The notes beneath the pieces are model-generated. The model saw nothing but the letters and a program-made list of their open reading frames with translations. It was not told the DNA's origin and ran no database searches. The position numbers and the translations under genes are program-made. Shown here in pieces: positions 8,972 to 21,965 of a stretch of DNA of 64,000 bases. How positions within the stretch are numbered: the stretch's first letter is position 1; every line of letters begins with the position of its first letter. Origin of the DNA: Neomesorhizobium albiziae (GTDB lineage: Bacteria > Pseudomonadota > Alphaproteobacteria > Rhizobiales > Rhizobiaceae); contig NZ_FOSL01000001.1 in the NCBI RefSeq assembly GCF_900114255.1, positions 372,001 through 436,000 of the forward strand. The letters are read 5' to 3'.

Positions 8972-9705
8972 CAGGCTTTCCTCTTCTCGCCATCGACAGG
9001 AGCCGCGACCGCTGCGAGCAGGATGCCCGCCACGGCGCCGATCGAGACGTGCCACGGCGATCCGACGAATTTGTAGGCAAGCATCGAAGCGACGGCACTT
9101 GCCAGCACCACCGGCAGCCAGAACGGCCGTTTTCGGAACCCCATGACCAGGCCGAGGAAATAGATCGGCAGAAGGAAGTCGAGGCCTATCGCATGCGGAT
9201 CGGAAATCAGGCCGCCGAAATAGCCGCCAATGGCGGTCTCGACGACCCATGCCAGCCAGACCGGAGCGCCGAAGCCGATATACCAGGCAAAACTCAAGCG
9301 GCGCCCGTCCTCCGCCTTGCGCTCGGTCTCAGCGAATTGCGGATCGCTGAGCAGGAAGAAGCCGAGCGCCTGCTGCAAGCCGGACCAATGGCCGATACGG
9401 CGCCCGAAGGCTGCCGAATAAAGCACGTGGCGGAAGTTCACCGCAAAAATGGAAACGACGATCAGCCAGGGCGCGATCTTCTGGCCGAACAGTTCGATGC
9501 CGACCATCTGGCTGGCGCCGCCATAGACTGTTGCACTCATCAGCACCGCTTCCGCGACGGTGAACCCGTTGTCGACCGCCAGCGCGCCGAACAGAAGGCC
9601 GAACGGAAGCACAGCGACGAGCACCGGTACGCAGGCGCGCGCTCCAGCCCAGAATTCGCTCGCGCCAGTGGCCCTGGCGGCTTCGACGTTGGCATTGACA
9701 GACAT
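8971..9705 (-). CDS. azlC: AzlC family branched-chain amino acid exporter, large subunit
   Basis: 244 residues with multiple membrane helices. AzlC signatures include LPFGLLFGALAVDNGFTVAEA, SATVYGGASQMVGIELFG and NFRHVLYSAAFG. I place the start at 9705 (MSVNANVEAARATGAS) because GGGAG lies six bases upstream; a longer frame to 9750 has no such site. It forms a two-gene operon with azlD. Confidence 0.88.
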   Translation of the reverse strand: MSVNANVEAARATGASEFWAGARACVPVLVAVLPFGLLFGALAVDNGFTVAEAVLMSATVYGGASQMVGIELFGQKIAPWLIVVSIFAVNFRHVLYSAAFGRRIGHWSGLQQALGFFLLSDPQFAETERKAEDGRRLSFAWYIGFGAPVWLAWVVETAIGGYFGGLISDPHAIGLDFLLPIYFLGLVMGFRKRPFWLPVVLASAVASMLAYKFVGSPWHVSIGAVAGILLAAVAAPVDGEKRKA

Positions 9706-9826
9706 CTTATCTCCCGGGAAATGCAGGGTTATGTAGGGAGCCGCTGCCAATCTGTCACATGAATTCGCTTGAGCAGACCATGAAAGATCGTGAACCTATC
9801 CGCAAAACTCCTCGTCGCGGTGGCTC

Positions 9827-10509
9827 CTAAATCCGGCCTTCTATCGCCCTGCCCCAGTCGAGCAGCGGTTTTGCCCGCAGCGTGAAATTGACGAGCTCGT
9901 CGACAAGTTCAGCGCTGTGTATGTCTGCCGGATCGATCGCATGCCGAACGAGGAAATGCCGGTTGCGAACAGCCTCGCCGAGGTCTGCGTCCGCCACCCG
10001 CTCGAAACCGCGCGGCAGTCGCTTCAAGCGCTCGTCGTCCCCGAGCTCGAGACCGTTTCGCCGCAACGCATCGACCATCGCCCGGAATTCCTCGGGCCGC
10101 GCCACGACGGCATTGCGCATCGCCTGCAGGAGCTCCGGTCGCGACTGCCACCAGGCGAGGCCCGCGAAACACCGGTCGATGCCGATGTAGACGAACAAAA
10201 CGCCTTCGGACGTCTTTGTGCCATCGGGCGAAAGGATCGCCGAGAGGTGCTGGTTATAGGGTCGCTTGTCCTTGGCGAAGCGGACGTCCCGTGTGATCCG
10301 GAACATCGACTTCTTGCGGTCCCCCTTGAGGCCGAGCCCAAGCGCACTGAAACGCTCGGCAAGTGTTTCCACGAGATCGCCGAACGGCTCCCGCAACTCC
10401 CGCTCGAAAAGGCCACGATTCTCCTGGAACCACTCCCGGCTCTGGTGGAATCCAAGCGCTTTGAGGAAAGGGAGGGCATCCTTGCCGAACCCCTTGAATT
10501 CGCTGTTCA

Positions 10510-10510
<1 letters not shown>
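9827..10510 (-). CDS. DUF2461 family protein
   Basis: 227 residues matching the DUF2461/TIGR02453 pattern: FKGFGKDALPFLKALGFHQSREWFQENR at the N-terminus, FRITRDVRFAKDKRPYNQHLSA, and GVLFVYIGIDRCFAGLAWW. The function is unknown. The ATG at 10508-10510 overlaps the ligA stop as ATGA, so it is the last, translationally coupled gene of the dcw-ligA transcription unit. A longer frame to 10540 would run into ligA and is less likely. Confidence 0.85.
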
Positions 10511-12759
<2,249 letters not shown>

Positions 12760-12823
12760 TCATTGGCAAATTCGCCGAAAAAGTAAACCGCCGACAATCG
12801 CCCGCCGGATCACTCCCGACAGT

Positions 12824-14503
12824 TCACGACGCAGCGGCGGCGGTGTTCTCGCTGAGCAGCCGCTCGGCAGCCGCGCGGGCCTCTTCGGTGATTGTGGCGC
12901 CGGCCAGCATGCGGGCGATCTCTTCCTGCCTCGCCTTGCGGTCCATCGAGGCGATGCCGGTGGAAACCCTGTCGGCGCCGCCGGATTTGGAAATCAGGTA
13001 GTGGGTGTGGGCACGCGCTGCGACCTGCGGTGCATGGGTGACCGACAGAACCTGCACCCTCTGGGAGAGCCGCGACAGCCGCTGTCCGATCGCATCGGCG
13101 ACCGCGCCGCCGACGCCGGTGTCGATCTCGTCGAAGACCAGGGTCGGTGCGGAACCTCGGTCCGCCAGCGCGACCTTCAGCGCCAGCAGAAAACGCGACA
13201 GTTCGCCGCCCGACGCGACCTTCATCATCGGGCCGGCGCGCGTGCCGGGGTTTGTCCTTACCCAGAATTCAATCTGGTCGATGCCTTCCTGCAAGCGGTT
13301 TTGCGGCTCGCTCGACATCTCGACGATGAATTCGGCGCGTTCAAGCTTCAGAGCCGGCAGTTCCGCCATAACCACCCGGGCGAGATTGAGCGCCGATGAT
13401 TTGCGCATCTCCGAAAGCTGCGCAGCAGCGGTATCGTAAAGATCGCGTGTCGAAACAGCCTGTTTCTCCAGTCCATGCAGGCGTTCTTCGCCGGCATCGA
13501 GATCGGCAAGGTCTGCCGCCATGCGGTCGCGCAGTTCCGCCAGGTCGTCGACTGCGACGGAATGTTTGCGGCCCGCCGCCCGCAAGGCGAAAAGCCGTTC
13601 TTCGGTGCGCTCGAGTTTTTGCGGATCGTATTCTGTCGCCCGCAGGGCTGCCTCCACTCCGGACTGCGCTGCATCGAGCGACAGCAGCGCTTCATCCAGC
13701 GATTTCACCACGTCGTCCAACAGCCCAGGTACTTCGGCTGCCTTTCGCTGCAGGCGCCTAAGCAGGCTGGCCAGTTGCGGCGACGGCGCGTTGGAGCCGG
13801 AGAGCACTTCTTGCGCGTCATGAATATCGCTGGCGATCTTTTCCGCCCGCATCATTGTCGCGCGAAGCTCGGACAGGTCGGTTTCATCGCCGGGCTGCGG
13901 GTCGAGCCGCGACAGTTCGGCAACCGAAGCCCTCAGATAATCGGCCTCGCGCGCCGCAGCCTCCACCTTGGCACGATGCCGCGATAGCTCCTGCTCGGCG
14001 TTGCGCCAAAGGCGCCATGCCTCGGCTACGGCCCGGACATCGCTGCCGTGGCCGCCGAACGCATCGAGCACGTCGCGATGCGCCGCAGCGTCCACCAGCG
14101 CACGGTCGTCGTGCTGGCCATGGATTTCCACCAGCGCCCGACCGACATCGCGCATCAGCGAAACGCTTGCCGGCTGGTCGTTGACGAAGACGCGGGTGCG
14201 CCCGTCAGCCGTCTGGACGCGGCGCAGGATGACGTCGCCATCGTCGTCGATGGCGTTTTCGGCCAGCAGCGCGCGAGCGGCGTGGTTGACCGGCACGTCG
14301 AAGACCGCCGTCACCTGGCCTTGCGTCGCGCCATGGCGCACCAGGGAAGCGTCACCGCGGGCGCCGAGCGCCAGCGACAATGCGTCAAGCAGAATGGACT
14401 TGCCGGCGCCGGTTTCGCCGGTCAGCACCGAAAGGCCAGAGGAAAAATCGATATCCAGCCGCTCGATCAGAACAATATCGCGGATCGACAGTTGGGAGAG
14501 CAT
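12824..14503 (-). CDS. recN: DNA repair protein RecN
   Basis: 559-residue SMC-like ATPase of double-strand break repair. It has Walker A (LTGETGAGKSILLDAL) near the N-terminus, a central coiled-coil pair, then the ABC signature VASGGELSRFLLALK and Walker B LVFDEIDTGVGG at the C-terminal end. Length is normal. It lies 15 bases after bamD in the same direction and 100 bases before ligA, an arrangement usual in rhizobia. Confidence 0.95.
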   Translation of the reverse strand: MLSQLSIRDIVLIERLDIDFSSGLSVLTGETGAGKSILLDALSLALGARGDASLVRHGATQGQVTAVFDVPVNHAARALLAENAIDDDGDVILRRVQTADGRTRVFVNDQPASVSLMRDVGRALVEIHGQHDDRALVDAAAHRDVLDAFGGHGSDVRAVAEAWRLWRNAEQELSRHRAKVEAAAREADYLRASVAELSRLDPQPGDETDLSELRATMMRAEKIASDIHDAQEVLSGSNAPSPQLASLLRRLQRKAAEVPGLLDDVVKSLDEALLSLDAAQSGVEAALRATEYDPQKLERTEERLFALRAAGRKHSVAVDDLAELRDRMAADLADLDAGEERLHGLEKQAVSTRDLYDTAAAQLSEMRKSSALNLARVVMAELPALKLERAEFIVEMSSEPQNRLQEGIDQIEFWVRTNPGTRAGPMMKVASGGELSRFLLALKVALADRGSAPTLVFDEIDTGVGGAVADAIGQRLSRLSQRVQVLSVTHAPQVAARAHTHYLISKSGGADRVSTGIASMDRKARQEEIARMLAGATITEEARAAAERLLSENTAAAAS

Positions 14504-14518
14504 CGACGCCCGCTATTG

Positions 14519-15391
14519 TCAGGCGCCGGTGATCAGCTTCCCGGCCTTGGATATCCAGGAGGTTCCGGTCTCGCGCGGCTCAAGCCCGCCCTTCTGCAGC
14601 AGGGCGAAGGAATCCTTGTACCACTGGCTGTCCGGGTAATTGTGGCCGAGCACGGCGGCGGCCGTCTGCGCTTCCGAAGTCAGCCCCATCGCGTAGTAGC
14701 TTTCGGTCAGGCGCGCCAGCGCCTCTTCGACGTGGCGGGTATTGGAGTAGTTCTCCACCACATAGCGGAACCTCTTGATGCCGGCGATGTATTCGCGGCG
14801 CTCGAGATAGTAGCGCCCGACCTGCATTTCCTTGCCGGCGAGCTGATCGCGAGCGAAACGAATCTTTGCCTTGGCGTCTTCAACATACTGAGAATCGGGC
14901 CAGCGCTGGACCACCTCTTCCATCGCCTCGATGGCGCGGCGCGATTCCTTCTGGTCCTGCGTCACGTCGCGGATCTGGCGGAAATAGCTGAGGCCGACGA
15001 TATACTGCGCGTACGCCGCGTCGGGATCGGTGGGATAAAGTTGGACGTAGCGCTTGCCGTCGTTGATGGCTTCTTCGTATTTGCCTTGCCGATAGTCGGC
15101 GAAAGCGCCCATCACCAGCGCCTTGCGGCCATATTCGGAATAGGGATGCTGGCGGTCGATCGCCGAGAATTTCTTGCTCGCCTCGCCGAGGCGGCCGGCG
15201 TTCATGTTGGCAAGACCCTGGTTGTAGAGCACGTCCGCAGGGTCGGTCTGCTCGACATAGGTGGCGAGGTCGATATCCTGGTCCGACGCGCAGGCAGAGA
15301 CGAAAAATGGCGCCGCCAGCACCGGAAGCATCGCCGCTGCGACCCGAATCCGTCGCGCCGACTGCGCTGCTCGTTCAAAAAACATGATCAA
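14519..15391 (-). CDS. bamD: Outer membrane assembly lipoprotein BamD
   Basis: 290 residues. A hydrophobic signal with lipobox FVSAC puts the lipidated Cys at residue 34. TPR-like helices follow ([58 protein letters not shown]), typical of BamD/ComL, the essential periplasmic TPR lipoprotein of the BAM complex. A second ATG two codons in is also possible. Position between lpxC and recN agrees with rhizobial gene order. Confidence 0.93.
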   Translation of the reverse strand: MIMFFERAAQSARRIRVAAAMLPVLAAPFFVSACASDQDIDLATYVEQTDPADVLYNQGLANMNAGRLGEASKKFSAIDRQHPYSEYGRKALVMGAFADYRQGKYEEAINDGKRYVQLYPTDPDAAYAQYIVGLSYFRQIRDVTQDQKESRRAIEAMEEVVQRWPDSQYVEDAKAKIRFARDQLAGKEMQVGRYYLERREYIAGIKRFRYVVENYSNTRHVEEALARLTESYYAMGLTSEAQTAAAVLGHNYPDSQWYKDSFALLQKGGLEPRETGTSWISKAGKLITGA

Positions 15392-15587
15392 TTCCGCCCC
15401 TCTGGCGTCGACGTAAAAGAAGGCATGGGCGAGCCATTAATCACAACTGCCCCCCATCGGCAACGCTATCGCCGGGCAATGGCGCATTTTTGTGGCAAAG
15501 CCGCCGCCAAGCCGATCTTTCGACAGGCTTTTCGGCGGGAAAGCCACGCGCGGTCGGCGAATTGAGAAATCCGGCGGATGCAGCGAA

Positions 15588-16526
15588 TCAAAGCATCCAG
15601 GGTGCGTGGACCGGCGCGTTGACGGCGGTCAATTCGGCCGACCGGCCCCGCTCGCGACGCCTTGCCTCGACAATCTCGAACGCCGAAGGGTCGGAGAGAA
15701 GGCTGCGCAGCGCCGTTGCATTCAACCTGTGGCCGCCGCGATAGGAACGGAAGCAGCCGATGAAGCGCGCCCCGGCCAACGCCAGGTCGCCCATCGCGTC
15801 GAGTACCTTGTGGCGCACGAATTCGTCAGGATAGCGCAGACCTTCCATGTTGATGATGCGGTGGTCATCGCCGATCACCACGGAGTTCTCCAGTGAGGAG
15901 CCGAGCGCATAGCCGGCCGCCCAAAGCCGTTCGACATCCTTCATGAAACCGAAGGTGCGCGCCCGCGAAACCTCGCTGCGGAACATTTCCGCGCTGAGGT
16001 CGGCCGCGAAGAACTGGCGGCCGATCGCCGGGCTTTCGAAATCGATCTCGACCTCGAAACGTGTGCCCTCATAGGGGCGGAACTCGGCCCAAGAGGCGCC
16101 GCTTTCGATGCGCACCGGCTTCAGGATACGGATATAGCGCCGCTTCGCCTGCAACACCTCGATGCCGGCCTGGTCAAATGCCTCGACGAACATCGCCGAG
16201 CTGCCATCCAGGATCGGCACTTCGCTACCGTCGATGTCAATGGAAAGATTGTCGATGCCGAGCGCAAAAACGGTCGCCATCAGGTGTTCGACGGTTGCGA
16301 CATGGTGCTTGGTCGGATCGCCGAGAATGGTGCTGAGATCCGTGCCGCCGACCTCCGAAACCAGCGCCCTGATCTCATTGTCGGCCGTTTCAGCGCCGAG
16401 ACAATGGAAGACGATGCCGGTGTCTGCGTCCGCTGGTCCAAACTGGACAGTGACCGGTTTGCCGCTATGAACGCCAACGCCGGACAAGGTCACTCGTGAT
16501 TTGAGCGTCGTCTGATAGTCCTGCAA
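15588..16526 (-). CDS. lpxC: UDP-3-O-acyl-N-acetylglucosamine deacetylase
   Basis: 312 residues. The first committed enzyme of lipid A synthesis, Zn-dependent. Zn ligands are visible as His in HVATVEHLMA and the H...D pair of RHKVLDAMGDLALAG; a late His in SYRGGHRLNA fits the catalytic site. The N-terminus QTTLKSRVTLSGVGVHSGKPV is diagnostic. It lies beyond the ftsZ terminator, so it probably has its own promoter in 16527-16740. Confidence 0.95.
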   Translation of the reverse strand: MQDYQTTLKSRVTLSGVGVHSGKPVTVQFGPADADTGIVFHCLGAETADNEIRALVSEVGGTDLSTILGDPTKHHVATVEHLMATVFALGIDNLSIDIDGSEVPILDGSSAMFVEAFDQAGIEVLQAKRRYIRILKPVRIESGASWAEFRPYEGTRFEVEIDFESPAIGRQFFAADLSAEMFRSEVSRARTFGFMKDVERLWAAGYALGSSLENSVVIGDDHRIINMEGLRYPDEFVRHKVLDAMGDLALAGARFIGCFRSYRGGHRLNATALRSLLSDPSAFEIVEARRRERGRSAELTAVNAPVHAPWML

Positions 16527-16744
16527 TTCGATCCCCTTGAAGCCCGATTCCGACCGCTTCGCCTACCCTCGGCGCACGGCTCTTTTCTCGTGGTGTCCGG
16601 GCTCACCTCCCCAGGGTCCGGGACGCATTTGTCGATAAGCGGCGAAGATAAGCATGCGTGGACGAGTCTCCAAATCACGGTTTTTTACCCCGTGTAACCG
16701 CTCAAAGAGGCGAGGATATCGCTGTAAGGTCCTGATTCTCCTTT

Positions 16745-16786
16745 ACTTAAAAACACAACAGGCAGGAGTTGGGACTCCTGCCTGTT
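16745..16786 (-). terminator. Rho-independent terminator of ftsZ
   Basis: Perfect 13-bp inverted repeat (AACAGGCAGGAGT / ACTCCTGCCTGTT) at 16757-16769 and 16774-16786 with a 4-base loop. On the minus strand it is followed by a T-rich run (GTGTTTTTAAG). It starts 27 bases after the ftsZ stop and separates the dcw transcript from lpxC. Confidence 0.85.
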
Positions 16787-16812
16787 AACAAATGTTACGA
16801 TCCGTTAACGGA

Positions 16813-18510
16813 TCAGTTGGCTTGCCGGCGAAGGAACGCCGGAATCTCCAGCTGATCGTCTTCCTGCGTGGCGCGCGGCTGCGGCGTCAGGCGGCCGTGA
16901 TCGTCGAGCTGGCCACGGCGCGGCGCATAGACCTGCGGGTCCTGGCTGGCCAGCCTGCGGGCCTCCGGCGCCGGCTGGCGCAGCTTCGGCTCGCGCGGCT
17001 GTGCCGGCTGCAGACGGGCAGGCTCTTCCTCGCGACGCGACGACAGGCCGTTGGTCAGGCGCTTCAGGAGGCCAAGCGGACCGCGGTCCTCCTGCTGCTC
17101 GGGAGCCCGGCGGGCAGCAGCCACTTCAGCCTTCACCACTGGCGGAAAATCCTCCACCCGCGGCATGCGAGGCGCCTGCGTCACCGGCTGCGGCTCGCGC
17201 TGCTGCACCTGTGCGACCGGCTGTGGAGCCGGCTGCTGGAATTGCGGGGCCGGCTGCTGGAACTGCTGAGCGGGCTGCTGGAACTGCGGCGCCTGCTGAA
17301 CAGGCTGGGTGCCCGGCGCCGGCTGGAACAGCTTGCTTGCCGGCCGGAACTCTTCCGCCGGCTGTGCGTGGGCTTGACGGGCATGCGCCACTTCGGCGGC
17401 GTGCGCTTCGGCCGCGCGGATCGCATCGGCGACCGGATCGGCGCGTACCGGCTCCGGAGCCGGGCGGAACTCGGCGGCCGGGCGCTGCTGGGGCTGCGGC
17501 TTTGCTGGCTGGCGGATGGCGAGCGGCGGCGCCGACATCTCGGCCGACTTGTCGATGCCGGTCGCCACGACCGACACGCGAATGACGCCTTCGAGACTTT
17601 CGTCAAAAGTCGCGCCAAGGATGATATTGGCTTCCTGATCGACCTCCTCGCGGATGCGGGTCGCGGCTTCGTCCACTTCGAACAGCGTCAGATCGCGGCC
17701 GCCGGTGATCGAGATCAGCAGGCCCTTGGCGCCCTTCATCGAGGTCTCGTCGAGCAGCGGATTGGCGATTGCCGCTTCGGCGGCAGCCATTGCGCGGCCC
17801 TCGCCCGACGCTTCGCCGGTGCCCATCATCGCCTTGCCCATCTCGCGCATCACCGAACGCACGTCGGCGAAGTCGAGATTGATCAGGCCTTCCTTGACCA
17901 TCAGGTCGGTGATGCAGGCAACACCGGAGTAAAGCACCTGGTCGGCCATCGCGAAGGCGTCGGCGAACGTGGTCTTGTCGTTGGCGATGCGGAACAGGTT
18001 CTGGTTCGGGATGACGATCAGCGTGTCGACGCTTTTCATCAATTCCTCGATGCCGGCATCAGCCGTCTTCATGCGGCGCTGGCCTTCGAAGTGGAACGGC
18101 TTGGTCACGACACCGACGGTCAGGATGCCCTTCTCGCGCGCGGCTCGGGCAACCACCGGCGCGGCACCGGTGCCTGTGCCGCCGCCCATGCCGGCGGTAA
18201 CGAAGCACATATGCGTGTTCGACAGGTGGTCGATGATCTCGTCGATGCACTCTTCGGCAGCGGCACGCCCAACCTCGGGCTGCGAGCCGGCGCCGAGACC
18301 CTCGGTGACGTGGGCGCCGAGCTGGATGATGCGCTCGGCCTTCGACATGGTCAGCGCCTGCGCATCGGTGTTGGCCACGACGAACTCGACCCCTCGCAGT
18401 CCCGCCGTGATCATGTTGTTGACAGCATTGCCTCCGCCGCCGCCGACACCGAACACGGTGATGCGGGGCTTGAGCTCGGTAATGTCCGGCTTTTGCAGAT
18501 TGATGGTCAT
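16813..18510 (-). CDS. ftsZ: Cell division protein FtsZ (long-linker type)
   Basis: 565 residues. Tubulin-like GTPase that forms the Z ring. The GTPase core carries the signature [15 protein letters not shown] and ends near residue 320. A long linker of about 200 residues rich in Pro, Gln and Ala follows, with repeats of the type [17 protein letters not shown], and then the conserved C-terminal peptide [10 protein letters not shown] that binds FtsA. Long linkers are usual for rhizobial FtsZ1. It follows ftsA after a 76-base gap. Confidence 0.97.
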   Translation of the reverse strand: MTINLQKPDITELKPRITVFGVGGGGGNAVNNMITAGLRGVEFVVANTDAQALTMSKAERIIQLGAHVTEGLGAGSQPEVGRAAAEECIDEIIDHLSNTHMCFVTAGMGGGTGTGAAPVVARAAREKGILTVGVVTKPFHFEGQRRMKTADAGIEELMKSVDTLIVIPNQNLFRIANDKTTFADAFAMADQVLYSGVACITDLMVKEGLINLDFADVRSVMREMGKAMMGTGEASGEGRAMAAAEAAIANPLLDETSMKGAKGLLISITGGRDLTLFEVDEAATRIREEVDQEANIILGATFDESLEGVIRVSVVATGIDKSAEMSAPPLAIRQPAKPQPQQRPAAEFRPAPEPVRADPVADAIRAAEAHAAEVAHARQAHAQPAEEFRPASKLFQPAPGTQPVQQAPQFQQPAQQFQQPAPQFQQPAPQPVAQVQQREPQPVTQAPRMPRVEDFPPVVKAEVAAARRAPEQQEDRGPLGLLKRLTNGLSSRREEEPARLQPAQPREPKLRQPAPEARRLASQDPQVYAPRRGQLDDHGRLTPQPRATQEDDQLEIPAFLRRQAN

Positions 18511-18586
18511 CTTGGTCGTCCTTTTCGCCTTTCCTGCCGCCTCGCCGCGCGGCCGCCTTTGGGGCTGTCCCCGTCAAACTCGAATA

Positions 18587-19897
18587 CTAAAAACTGTCCC
18601 TCAACCACTGGCCCATCCGGTGGAACGTGCCCCCGGTGCCAGTCATCTTCAGCCGCATTCCCCCACGCGTCTGAATATTCTCCAGGCCGGCAACCTGCGG
18701 ATAGATCAACAGTCCGACCGATGTCGCAAAGGCCGGGCCCTTCGCCGCTTCCGGCAGGCCGGCTACGCCCAGCGGGCGCCCGATCCGCACATTGCGGCCA
18801 AGGATACGCCGCGCCGCTTCCGGCAGGCCGGCCAGCTGGCTGGCTCCACCGGTCAGAACGACCCGCTTTCCGACCGCGTTGCCGTAGCCGGACTGGTTCA
18901 GCCGGTCGCGCAGGATTTCCAATGTCTCTTCGATGCGGGCGCGGATGATGCGCGTCATCACCGAGCGCGGCACCTGAACCGGCACCTCGCCGTCGTCGTT
19001 GCCGATCGGCTGGATCGACACAACGTCCCGGTCATCCGCGCTGCCGGGCAGCGCCGAGCCATGCATCACCTTCAGCCGCTCGGCGTCTTCCAGGCGCGTC
19101 GACAGGCCCTTGGCCATATCCAGCGTCACATGGCTGCCGCCTATAGGCATCGCGTCGGCATGCACGAACTTGCCGTCGGCAAACACCGAGATCGTCGTGG
19201 TGCCGCCGCCCATGTCGATGCAGGCCGCACCCATTTCGAGTTCGTCGTCGACAAGCGCCGCCAGCCCGCTGGCATAGGGCGTCGCCACCATGCGCTCGAC
19301 CGAAAGATGCGAGCGGTTGATGCAGAGTTCGAGATTGCGCAGCGGCGCCGCATCTCCGGTCAGGACATGCATGTCGACGCCGAGCGTGTCGCCCACCATG
19401 CCGCGCGGATCGCGCACGCCGCGCTCGGCATCGAGCGAATAGCCGGTTGGCAGCGAATGCACGACTTCGCGCTCGACCTTCAAAGCCTGCTTGGCGCCGG
19501 CGCCGAGCACGCGCTTGATATCCGCCTCGTCGGCCTCGTGACCGCCCAGATTGATGGTCGCCGAAAAATTCTCGCTCTTCAGCCGCCCGGCGCTGACATT
19601 GACGATCAGCGAATCCACGGTCAGTCCGGCCATGCGTTCCGCGGCATCCACCGCCAGCCGGATCGCCTGCTCGGCGCGATCGAGTTCGACGACCACGCCA
19701 GACTTCACGCCATGCGACTTCTGGTGGCCGATGCCGATCACCTGGGCCTTGTGGGTGCGGCCACGCAACAGCTGGCTGGGCTCAGCCGGCTTTAGCCGCG
19801 CCACGATGCAGCAGACCTTGCTCGAACCGACGTCGAGCACGGTGACGACGCCGGTACGGCGAGATGCGGTATCTCCGTTGCCGCCGAGCCAGCTCAT
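18587..19897 (-). CDS. ftsA: Cell division protein FtsA
   Basis: 436-residue actin-like ATPase that tethers FtsZ to the membrane. Actin-fold signatures are present: VLDVGSSKVCCIVARLKP (phosphate 1), CIDMGGGTTTISVFADG (phosphate 2) and VVLTGGASQLAGLPEAA (adenosine). The C-terminal segment MGQWLRDSF has the look of the membrane-binding amphipathic helix. The start overlaps the ftsQ stop by four bases. Confidence 0.96.
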   Translation of the reverse strand: MSWLGGNGDTASRRTGVVTVLDVGSSKVCCIVARLKPAEPSQLLRGRTHKAQVIGIGHQKSHGVKSGVVVELDRAEQAIRLAVDAAERMAGLTVDSLIVNVSAGRLKSENFSATINLGGHEADEADIKRVLGAGAKQALKVEREVVHSLPTGYSLDAERGVRDPRGMVGDTLGVDMHVLTGDAAPLRNLELCINRSHLSVERMVATPYASGLAALVDDELEMGAACIDMGGGTTTISVFADGKFVHADAMPIGGSHVTLDMAKGLSTRLEDAERLKVMHGSALPGSADDRDVVSIQPIGNDDGEVPVQVPRSVMTRIIRARIEETLEILRDRLNQSGYGNAVGKRVVLTGGASQLAGLPEAARRILGRNVRIGRPLGVAGLPEAAKGPAFATSVGLLIYPQVAGLENIQTRGGMRLKMTGTGGTFHRMGQWLRDSF

Positions 19898-20853
19898 ATC
19901 CTGCGCTCCGCCTTCTTGCCGGACTTCGGCTTTTCGTTGAGCGCCGCGTTGCGGCGAAGCGCGGCTTCCGGCGTCAACTGGATTACCAGCCGGTCGCTGA
20001 GCCGCATGTCGACCGCGGCGATGTCGCGCGACAGCACACCGCTATCCTTGTCCATGGCCAGAATGTCTTCTATCGCCTGGACTTCGCCGTGTTCCGGCAG
20101 CTTTATTGTCACGCCGTTTTCAAGGCGCAGATCCCAGCGGCGCTCACCGATGCGGATATAGCCCTTCACCCGCGAGGCAAGCTGTGGATAATTCTTCACC
20201 GTGTTGATGAAGGCGGCAGCCTTTTCGGGCGCGCCAAGACCGATGACCAGCGGCAACATCGCGTGGCGCGCGCCGGAGAATGGCGCGATCACATTGCCGT
20301 TCTCCTCGACGATGGCGAGCTCGCGCCCGTGCTGCCAGATTGCGAAGGGCTTGCGCTCCTCGATGCGCACCTCGATCTCGTCCGGATAGACCTTGCGCAC
20401 TGCGGCCGATTCCACCCACGGCAGTTGCGCAATGCGCTCCCTGGCCTTTTCGGCGTCGAAGCCGATCAGCGAGGTCCAGCCGTCGAGTTCGAGCTGGCCG
20501 AGAATATCGATTTCCGACGTTTCCTTGTGGCCCGCGACCCGGATCTGGTCGACCGCAAAACCGGTCCGCGCCGTGATGCTCTGGATCATGGCCGGGAAAT
20601 GGCCGCCAACATAGGCGCCGTAGAGGCTGAACGAACCGAGGAAGGCCGCCGTCAGCATGGCCGCAGCGAACGGTGGCGGCGTAAACTCGCCGTCCTGCGC
20701 GCGCGCCAGCAACCGCGCCGGCCGCCGAAGCAGCCGTGGCAAAACGAACCCGTCGACGGAAAAAGACAGGCCACGCAGACCGCCTTTCGTCGCTCCGGCT
20801 CTTCCGCCCTGCCCCGACCTCAACGCAAACACGAAGCGTCCTCCACCATCCAA
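19894..20853 (-). CDS. ftsQ: Cell division protein FtsQ
   Basis: 319 residues: a basic cytoplasmic N-terminus, one membrane helix around residues 60-85 ([22 protein letters not shown]), then the POTRA domain ([20 protein letters not shown]) and the FtsQ beta domain ([29 protein letters not shown]). It bridges early and late divisome proteins. The ATG at 20853 overlaps ddl by 34 bases; a GTG at 20832 (VFALRSGQ) is an alternative start. Confidence 0.93.
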   Translation of the reverse strand: MDGGGRFVFALRSGQGGRAGATKGGLRGLSFSVDGFVLPRLLRRPARLLARAQDGEFTPPPFAAAMLTAAFLGSFSLYGAYVGGHFPAMIQSITARTGFAVDQIRVAGHKETSEIDILGQLELDGWTSLIGFDAEKARERIAQLPWVESAAVRKVYPDEIEVRIEERKPFAIWQHGRELAIVEENGNVIAPFSGARHAMLPLVIGLGAPEKAAAFINTVKNYPQLASRVKGYIRIGERRWDLRLENGVTIKLPEHGEVQAIEDILAMDKDSGVLSRDIAAVDMRLSDRLVIQLTPEAALRRNAALNEKPKSGKKAERRI

Positions 20854-21746
20854 CTCAATAGATCGCCGAAAGAGTGCCCAGCCTCGGCAGCGATTTCCGG
20901 CACTAGCGACGTCGGCGTCATGCCCGGTTGCGTGTTGACTTCAAGCCACACGAGCTCCCCGTTCTCGGAGTAGCGATCGTCGTAGCGAAAGTCAGACCGG
21001 GAGACGCCCCGGCAGCCGATTGCCTGATGTGCCTTAAGCGCCAGTGTCTGTATTTTTTGGTAAATATTCGGTGAAACTTTTGCCGGGCATTCGTGTTTTG
21101 ATCCGCCGGCAACATATTTTGAATCGTAATCGTAGAACGAATGGCCAACAGGGATAATCTCACACACTCCGAGCGCCACATCGCCCATCACGGCGCAGGT
21201 CAATTCGCGCCCATGAATGAAGCGCTCCACCATCACGACCTCGCCATACCTCCACTCCGTCGACGAAATGATTTGTGGCGGGTGCGACTGATCCTCCTTG
21301 ACGATGACCACGCCGAAGCTTGAACCCTCATTGACGGGCTTCACCACATAGGGCGGCTTCATCGGATGCTCGTTGCGGATGGTGAAGCGGTTCACCACCT
21401 TGGCCTCGGCGACCGGAATGCCGACAGCTTTCGCGACCCGCTTCGCCTGTTCCTTGTTCATGGCGAGCGCCGAGGCGAGTACGCCCGAATGCGTGTAGGG
21501 AATGGCAAGATACTCGAGGATGCCCTGGATCGTGCCATCCTCTCCGAAAGGCCCATGCAGGGCGTTGAACGCAACATCCGGCTTGAGCTCGGCGAGCACC
21601 CGACCGACATCGCGACCGACATCGACGCGGGTGACCTGGTAACCTTCCTGTTCAAGCGCATTGGCACAGGCATTCCCCGAAGAAAGTGACACTGGCCGCT
21701 CGGACGAAAATCCTCCCAACAAAACGGCCACGTGCTTCTTATGCAT
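20820..21746 (-). CDS. ddl: D-alanine--D-alanine ligase
   Basis: 308-residue ATP-grasp enzyme making D-Ala-D-Ala for the peptidoglycan stem. Signatures: [19 protein letters not shown] at the start, [17 protein letters not shown], the ATP-grasp lysine region [17 protein letters not shown], and [17 protein letters not shown] at the end. Length is normal. It follows murB after about 220 bases containing a GANTC cluster, so ddl-ftsQ-ftsA-ftsZ may form a separately regulated unit. Confidence 0.96.
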   Translation of the reverse strand: MHKKHVAVLLGGFSSERPVSLSSGNACANALEQEGYQVTRVDVGRDVGRVLAELKPDVAFNALHGPFGEDGTIQGILEYLAIPYTHSGVLASALAMNKEQAKRVAKAVGIPVAEAKVVNRFTIRNEHPMKPPYVVKPVNEGSSFGVVIVKEDQSHPPQIISSTEWRYGEVVMVERFIHGRELTCAVMGDVALGVCEIIPVGHSFYDYDSKYVAGGSKHECPAKVSPNIYQKIQTLALKAHQAIGCRGVSRSDFRYDDRYSENGELVWLEVNTQPGMTPTSLVPEIAAEAGHSFGDLLSWMVEDASCLR

Positions 21747-21782
21747 TCCCTGTCATCCCCTCCGAACAGGGCTCAAGTACCT

Positions 21783-21937
21783 GATTCCCCACGAGTTGAG
21801 TTCGACCATTCCGGCGGCAGACTGACCACCGGACCGAATGCCGCAGACGCGTCTTAACGACTCAAATCAGGAAACAACTGACCTCAAAGAATCAGAGAGT
21901 TGATTCCCTGACAAGTCCTGACGATTCAGGTTGAATC
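21783..21937. promoter_or_regulatory. Cluster of six GANTC (CcrM) sites upstream of ddl
   Basis: GANTC occurs at 21783, 21859, 21889, 21902, 21923 and 21933; five lie within 79 bases, whereas about one per 300 bases is expected at this base composition. GANTC is methylated by the alphaproteobacterial cell-cycle methyltransferase CcrM, and methylation state controls several division promoters in Caulobacter. A regulatory role for ddl-ftsQAZ is inference. Confidence 0.5.
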
Positions 21938-21965
21938 ACTTTTTTTGTTTTTTCCGTTTTTCTGT

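Noticed and set aside
16992-17585. Long plus-strand frames opposite ftsZ, ftsA and other dcw genes
   Set aside because: Shadow frames caused by high GC at third codon positions.
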